Positions 5,350-8,107 of a DNA stretch of 8,107 nt are shown here, one piece after another. The first letter of the stretch is position 1. Every line of letters starts with the position of its first letter. The stretch comes from PALSA-607 sp036510735 (lineage in GTDB: Bacteria > Actinomycetota > Actinomycetes > Acidothermales > Acidothermaceae), in the NCBI GenBank assembly GCA_036510735.1, contig DATCDK010000189.1, positions 1 to 8,107 of the forward strand, written 5' to 3'. The notes under the pieces are model-generated. The model was not told where the DNA came from. It saw only the letters and a list, made by a program, of their open reading frames with translations, and did not search any database. The position numbers and the translations under genes were made by a program.

Positions 5350-6156
5350 CTACGAGGAGGCGGCTGCAGAGGGGGGCGCTGCGGCGGCCGACTCCGCTGC
5401 AGACGCCGCGCCTGCCGATGCCGAGGCGGATGCCGATGCCGCAGCGGCGGCCGCGTCGAGGGCGCTCAGATCGGGCGTCGTGTTGCCGCTGCCAAAGATG
5501 CGGTTGCACAAGGTGCCGACCGCGATCGCCGCGTCTTGGTAGAGGTTCTCGGCGATGTGGGTGGTGCCGTTGGCCGCGGATTCGAGCGTCCCGATGTCGG
5601 TCATCTCCTCGTCCACCCCAGTCGCGCAATAGACGTCGCCCTTGAGCGCGCTGAGACTTCCGCCGCCCTTCTCGCGACTTGCTTTGTCACCGACACCTGG
5701 CACGGTGACCACTCCGTCCGTGTCGTTCTTCACGTCAGAGTCGTACGCGCCCGCCGTTCCCGAGCCCTTGAGGACCTCGACAGAGACGGTGTTGCCGTCC
5801 CCAGTGCCGTTTGAAAAGTCGCAGGTCTCGCCGCTGAGGCCCTCGACGTTCAGTACCGTCACATCGTCCTTGGTGACCTTGTCGCCAATGAACGGCTGGA
5901 CCTGGGCAAACGTGAGTTGGTCACATGTCACTGCTGGCTTGCCACTTGCGGCGGCATCACTTTGCCCCGCACCCCCGGCATCGCTTGCCGCTGCGCCTGC
6001 GGCCGCCGCAGCGCTACCCACAGCGGCAGCTGACGCGTCGCCCGCGGCGGGGGCCGACTTGCTTGACGAACCGCTGTGACACCCCGCGAGCAGGAGGGCT
6101 GTCATCGCCGTCGCTGCAGCCACAGAGAAGCGCGCGAGGTGAAATGGCTTGTGCAT
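5350..6156 (-). CDS. Predicted lipoprotein with Ala/Ser-rich ends (DUF3558-like in style)
   Basis: A 268-residue exported lipoprotein. A signal peptide with basic n-region (HKPFHLAR) and hydrophobic core ends in lipobox L23-A-G-C26. Residues about 27-75 form a Ser/Ala/Gly linker. The folded part, about 76-225, contains CDQLTFAQVQPFIGD, a central ETCDFSNG, GVGDKAS, a Cys in VYCATG and a late VGTLCNRIF, giving four cysteines in two possible disulfides. The pattern of an early Cys-x-x-Leu, a middle Cys with an aromatic and a GVGD-A element recalls DUF3558-type actinobacterial lipoproteins, but I hold that loosely. The last ~40 residues are almost only Ala, Ser, Gly and Pro. Start ATG 6156 has GGGAG at 6163-6167, six bases upstream. 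It is divergent from the SnoaL-like gene and is followed by the nested inverted repeat. Function unknown. Confidence 0.78.
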   Translation of the reverse strand: MHKPFHLARFSVAAATAMTALLLAGCHSGSSSKSAPAAGDASAAAVGSAAAAAGAAASDAGGAGQSDAAASGKPAVTCDQLTFAQVQPFIGDKVTKDDVTVLNVEGLSGETCDFSNGTGDGNTVSVEVLKGSGTAGAYDSDVKNDTDGVVTVPGVGDKASREKGGGSLSALKGDVYCATGVDEEMTDIGTLESAANGTTHIAENLYQDAAIAVGTLCNRIFGSGNTTPDLSALDAAAAAASASASASAGAASAAESAAAAPPSAAASS

Positions 6157-6248
6157 GGCAGGCTCCCAGGGGTCGGAAAGTGTTGTCTCAGCACATTCCA
6201 GAGCGACCGCGTAACGTCCAGGTAATTGCTCGCGCGAGGAGGTGCGCC
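6157..6248. other. Divergent intergenic spacer
   Basis: The 92 bases between the divergent lipoprotein and SnoaL-like genes must hold the 5' signals of both, but I see no convincing -35/-10 pair on either strand. TAACGT (6212-6217) fits TANNNT on the plus strand without a good -35. A perfect 10-base palindrome, CTCGCGCGAG (6229-6238), runs into the ribosome site of the plus-strand gene and could be an operator or chance. Confidence 0.4.
6237..6243 (+). promoter_or_regulatory. Strong ribosome binding site for the SnoaL-like gene
   Basis: AGGAGGT, complementary to the 16S rRNA tail, lies five bases before GTG 6249. It decides this start against the longer open frame, which extends upstream through the divergent lipoprotein gene to 5925. 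Confidence 0.8.
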
Positions 6249-6692
6249 GTGACTGCCGAAGAGAACGTCGCCCGGGTTCGGGAGGCCTATGCCGCCTACA
6301 CCCAGGGCGACACCGCGACGTTGCTCGACATGGTCGACGCCGACCTCGAGTGGACCTACTTAGATCCGGCTACCGTCAATCCGTCGCCGCAGATCTGTCA
6401 CGGTCGCGGCGAGCTGAGAGTCGCACTCGCGCGGCAAGCCGATCGCGGTCTTCGCATGGAGCTCAAGGAGATCGTCGGGCATGACGACAAAGTGCTTGTC
6501 GTCGTGCATACACCCGGTGTCGACGCCCACCGAGCCACGCCGGCGGACGACCGCAACTACGAGGTGCTGACGTTGCGCGATGGTCAGATCGTCGCCTTGC
6601 GAGCGTGCCACTCAAAGGCTGAGGCGATGACCATCGCCGGCATCGCGGACGTCGGCGCGAGTCCCACCGAACGCCGGAGAAGCACGCCGTGA
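6249..6692 (+). CDS. SnoaL-like / NTF2-fold protein
   Basis: A 147-residue protein of the NTF2-like (SnoaL) alpha+beta-barrel fold, a cone-shaped pocket used by isomerases, cyclases, dehydratases and many proteins of unknown role. The N-terminal helix pair NVARVREAYAAYTQGDTATLLDMVDADLEWTY is the family's opening signature, followed by a GRGEL helix start and strands LRMELKEIVGHDDKVLVVVHTPG and NYEVLTLRDGQIVALRACHSKAEAM, the last matching the usual xGKIxxxxxYxDxxEAL ending with Cys-His in place of the aromatic-Asp. The start is fixed by a strong Shine-Dalgarno. A ~20-residue polar tail follows the fold. Its stop overlaps the next GTG (GTGA at 6689-6692), so the two proteins are made together. 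Catalytic activity cannot be assigned. Confidence 0.87.
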   Translation: MTAEENVARVREAYAAYTQGDTATLLDMVDADLEWTYLDPATVNPSPQICHGRGELRVALARQADRGLRMELKEIVGHDDKVLVVVHTPGVDAHRATPADDRNYEVLTLRDGQIVALRACHSKAEAMTIAGIADVGASPTERRRSTP

Positions 6693-6928
6693 GCGACCTT
6701 GATGACTGGGTGAGCGCCGTGTGCGCAGAGTTCGGGCTCGATCCCGCGGTGGCCGCTGACGTCGTCCTCGACGTCGCTCGTGACGTTGCGCACGGCGTCG
6801 AGCGACCGGCCGCGCCGCTCACGACATTTCTGCTAGGACGTGCAGTCGAGACGGGCGTACCGCTTACGGATGCGGCGGCGCGGATCAGCCTGTTGGCGGC
6901 AGGGTGGCGGCCTCCTGCGCCGCAGTGA
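6689..6928 (+). CDS. DUF6457 domain-containing protein
   Basis: A 79-residue, mainly helical and acidic protein matching the small actinobacterial DUF6457 pattern: DLDDWVSAVCAEFGL at the start, then VVLDVARDVAHGVERPAAPLTTFLLGRAVE and TDAAARISLLAAGW. Proteins of this family are, as I recall, often encoded beside or fused to MobA-like molybdenum cofactor guanylyltransferases; their biochemical role is not established. Here the gene starts at GTG 6689 inside the stop of the SnoaL-like gene, with GGAGA (6676-6680) eight bases upstream. Its last 44 bases overlap, on the opposite strand, the 3' end of the MobA-like gene, so the two are neighbours but convergent. Confidence 0.82.
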   Translation: MSDLDDWVSAVCAEFGLDPAVAADVVLDVARDVAHGVERPAAPLTTFLLGRAVETGVPLTDAAARISLLAAGWRPPAPQ

Positions 6929-7469
6929 GCTGCTCGGGGGTGTCGCAGTCAAGCGCCTCGTCGCCCACTGCCGCGACCTCCACCACCGTCAAACCTTCGG
7001 TGAGCGCACGCACCGACGCACCCCGCCAGTCGCGACCGTCGGAGCAGCGCCGAAGTGCATCGGTGCGGTAGGCAGCAAGCAGCGGCTGCCGTCGTCCAGC
7101 ATCGTCGACAAGCATCGCTGCGTCGGCGTGCGCACCGGCCAATGCGTCGATCAGCTTCGGGACCGCTGTAGCGGCGAAAGGCATGTCGGCGGCGAGCACG
7201 ACAACCGTCGCAGCATCGACAAACGACAAACCATGCACGATGGCGGCAGCCGGGCCGGAACCTGCGGGTTCCTCGACGGTGAACGTGACGGGCCAAGCGG
7301 TCGGACGTCGAGGGCCGACGACGATGCAATGGTGTGCGTCAGCCACCGCAGAGAGCACGCGATCGAGCAACGTGACGCCCCCGACGTCCAGGCCTGCTTT
7401 GTCGGTGCCGCGCGGATCGCCCATCCGCTGACCAGCACCGCCGGCCACGACAACCGCATCGAATGGCAC
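6885..7469 (-). CDS. mobA: MobA-like molybdenum cofactor guanylyltransferase (NTP transferase)
   Basis: Nucleotidyltransferase of the MobA type, expected to join GMP from GTP to molybdopterin to give the guanine dinucleotide cofactor used by formate dehydrogenase and related enzymes in the cytoplasm. This 194-residue protein starts VPFDAVVVAGGAGQRMG (GGxGxRMG nucleotide loop, about 10-17), with the conserved Asp-Lys at 23-24 set back by a few extra residues after RMG. It continues with EEPAGSGPAAAIVHGL (about 66-81), VVVLAADMPF with probable metal-binding Asp95, and RRQPLLAAYRTDAL, all in family order; length is normal. Start GTG 7469 is preferred because GGAGG (7475-7479) lies five bases upstream; a TTG at 7502 is the longer alternative. 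It lies 43 bases behind a DMT-type gene and overlaps DUF6457 tail to tail. A different NTP transferase substrate is possible, but the nearby fdhD favours MobA. Confidence 0.82.
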   Translation of the reverse strand: MPFDAVVVAGGAGQRMGDPRGTDKAGLDVGGVTLLDRVLSAVADAHHCIVVGPRRPTAWPVTFTVEEPAGSGPAAAIVHGLSFVDAATVVVLAADMPFAATAVPKLIDALAGAHADAAMLVDDAGRRQPLLAAYRTDALRRCSDGRDWRGASVRALTEGLTVVEVAAVGDEALDCDTPEQLTAAQEAATLPPTG

Positions 7470-7474
7470 GCAAG

Positions 7475-7479
7475 CCTCC
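7475..7479 (-). promoter_or_regulatory. Ribosome binding site fixing the mobA start
   Basis: GGAGG on the minus strand, five bases before GTG 7469. It makes the 33-base-longer TTG start at 7502 less likely. Confidence 0.65.
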
Positions 7480-7512
7480 GCCCCGATCTGGTCGCGCCCC
7501 AAGCCTACGTAG

Positions 7513-8107
7513 TCAGGTTCCGAACGCTCGCGACTGACCGATGAGCAGCACGCCGCCGAGCATGGCGACGAGAGACAACGACTCGAACGCGAGCGCCAGC
7601 CCTGTCGCTGCCAGGTGGTCGCCGAGCAACACCACCCCGATTACGATGCCGGCGATCGGCTGGGCAGCAGCGGTAGGGGGTAACGCCCAATCAAGTCGCC
7701 CGGCGCGAAACGAGGCCTGGGTCAGCAGTACTCCGGCGGTCGCCGATGCGAGCAACACCCACGGCCACATGGTGGGTATCAATGCGATCAGCTTGTGATG
7801 GTGGCTGAACACGATGGCGCCGCGGGTTGCGGCGTCCTGCAGCCCGTACATGACGCCAGCACCGACAGCCAGCAGGGTGCACTCCACCACCGGTGCCGTG
7901 CGGCTAGCGAGCAACTTCCCGCTACCGACAACCAGAAACGCAAACACAGCCGCGGCGGCAGTGGCAATCAGAATCGCCTGCCAGCTCGGGTCGGGCTGCT
8001 TGCCTTGCCGCGGGCTCGCGACTGTGAGAAACACCACCAGTGCAGCGATGAGGATGGTCGGCCCCGCCATCTCCTGCCAACGAGGACTGTGGTCGCTCGA
8101 TAGGGCC
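7513..8107 (-). CDS. DMT-type multipass membrane protein, 5' end outside window
   Basis: C-terminal part (197 residues visible) of a membrane protein resembling the DMT transporters common in actinobacteria. Six hydrophobic helices can be traced: MAGPTILIAALVVFLTVAS, an Ala-rich helix ending in GSGKLLA, VECTLLAVGAGVMYGLQDAA, a Trp-Pro-Trp helix (PTMWPWVLLASATAGVLL), PPTAAAQPIAGIVIGVVLLGD and a last helix GLALAFESLSLVAMLGG. The short form would begin at ATG 8070, but the frame stays open to the window edge with plausible coding sequence (SPRWQE before the Met), and about three to four N-terminal helices are missing for the family. The entry is therefore 5'-partial. It is followed after 43 bases by the MobA-like gene and probably cotranscribed with it. 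It is distinct from the complete EamA transporter elsewhere in the window; substrate unknown. Confidence 0.75.
   Translation of the reverse strand, partial: ALSSDHSPRWQEMAGPTILIAALVVFLTVASPRQGKQPDPSWQAILIATAAAAVFAFLVVGSGKLLASRTAPVVECTLLAVGAGVMYGLQDAATRGAIVFSHHHKLIALIPTMWPWVLLASATAGVLLTQASFRAGRLDWALPPTAAAQPIAGIVIGVVLLGDHLAATGLALAFESLSLVAMLGGVLLIGQSRAFGT

Noticed and set aside
5925..6248. Upstream extension of the SnoaL-like frame
   Set aside because: Arg/Pro-rich shadow of the divergent lipoprotein signal region; the strong AGGAGGT fixes the start at 6249.
8071..8107. ATG 8070 as the true start of the right-edge membrane protein
   Set aside because: The frame remains open to the edge with plausible coding sequence, and a protein starting there would lack the first helices of the family.
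1..8107. Mobile element, defence system, CRISPR or RNA gene
   Set aside because: No transposase, integrase, nuclease or toxin pattern, no spaced direct-repeat array, no terminal inverted repeats, and no tRNA-like cloverleaf noticed on either strand by eye.

Overview
The window is a compact, GC-rich stretch of chromosome that looks actinobacterial. The signs are the codon use, many GTG starts, a SigE-type ECF sigma factor, a DUF6457 protein, and a TANNNT box sitting just upstream of an ATG. The genus cannot be read from the sequence. I see no tRNA, rRNA, CRISPR array, insertion sequence or prophage gene, and no gene-free stretch longer than about 135 bases.

Left edge: the 3' part of a GNAT acetyltransferase gene (+ strand) runs in from outside and ends 10 bases short of a convergent lipoprotein gene.

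Bases 567-5217: seven minus-strand genes lie head to tail. In transcription order they are a SigE-family ECF sigma factor, a translationally coupled single-pass membrane protein with an outer DUF11-like domain, fdhD (sulfurtransferase that activates formate dehydrogenase), a small CxxC/HxxC zinc-binding-type protein, an SRPBCC-fold protein, a ten-helix EamA transporter and a small lipoprotein. Every gap is at most 48 bases and two joints are ATGA overlaps. A good ECF-type promoter (CAACC, 16 bases, CGTCTA) precedes the sigma gene, so it probably autoregulates. A possible leaderless promoter precedes fdhD, so the run may be two units: sigma plus membrane protein, and fdhD with its four followers.

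Bases 5218-6248: upstream of the sigma gene lies a co-centred pair of inverted repeats (operator or terminator), then a minus-strand lipoprotein with Ala/Ser-rich ends. A 92-base divergent spacer separates it from the next plus-strand pair.

Bases 6249-8107: a SnoaL/NTF2-like protein and a DUF6457 protein are coupled on the + strand. They converge, with a 44-base 3' overlap, on a MobA-like molybdenum cofactor guanylyltransferase gene. Behind that, also on the minus strand, is a DMT-type membrane protein cut by the right edge. FdhD, the MobA-like enzyme and perhaps DUF6457 point to molybdenum-cofactor and formate-dehydrogenase maturation as the metabolic theme, although no formate dehydrogenase subunit is in the window. 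I found no clearly new defence or mobile system. The most interesting items are the nested dyad at 5273-5338, the sigma/DUF11 membrane-protein pair and the convergent MobA/DUF6457 arrangement.
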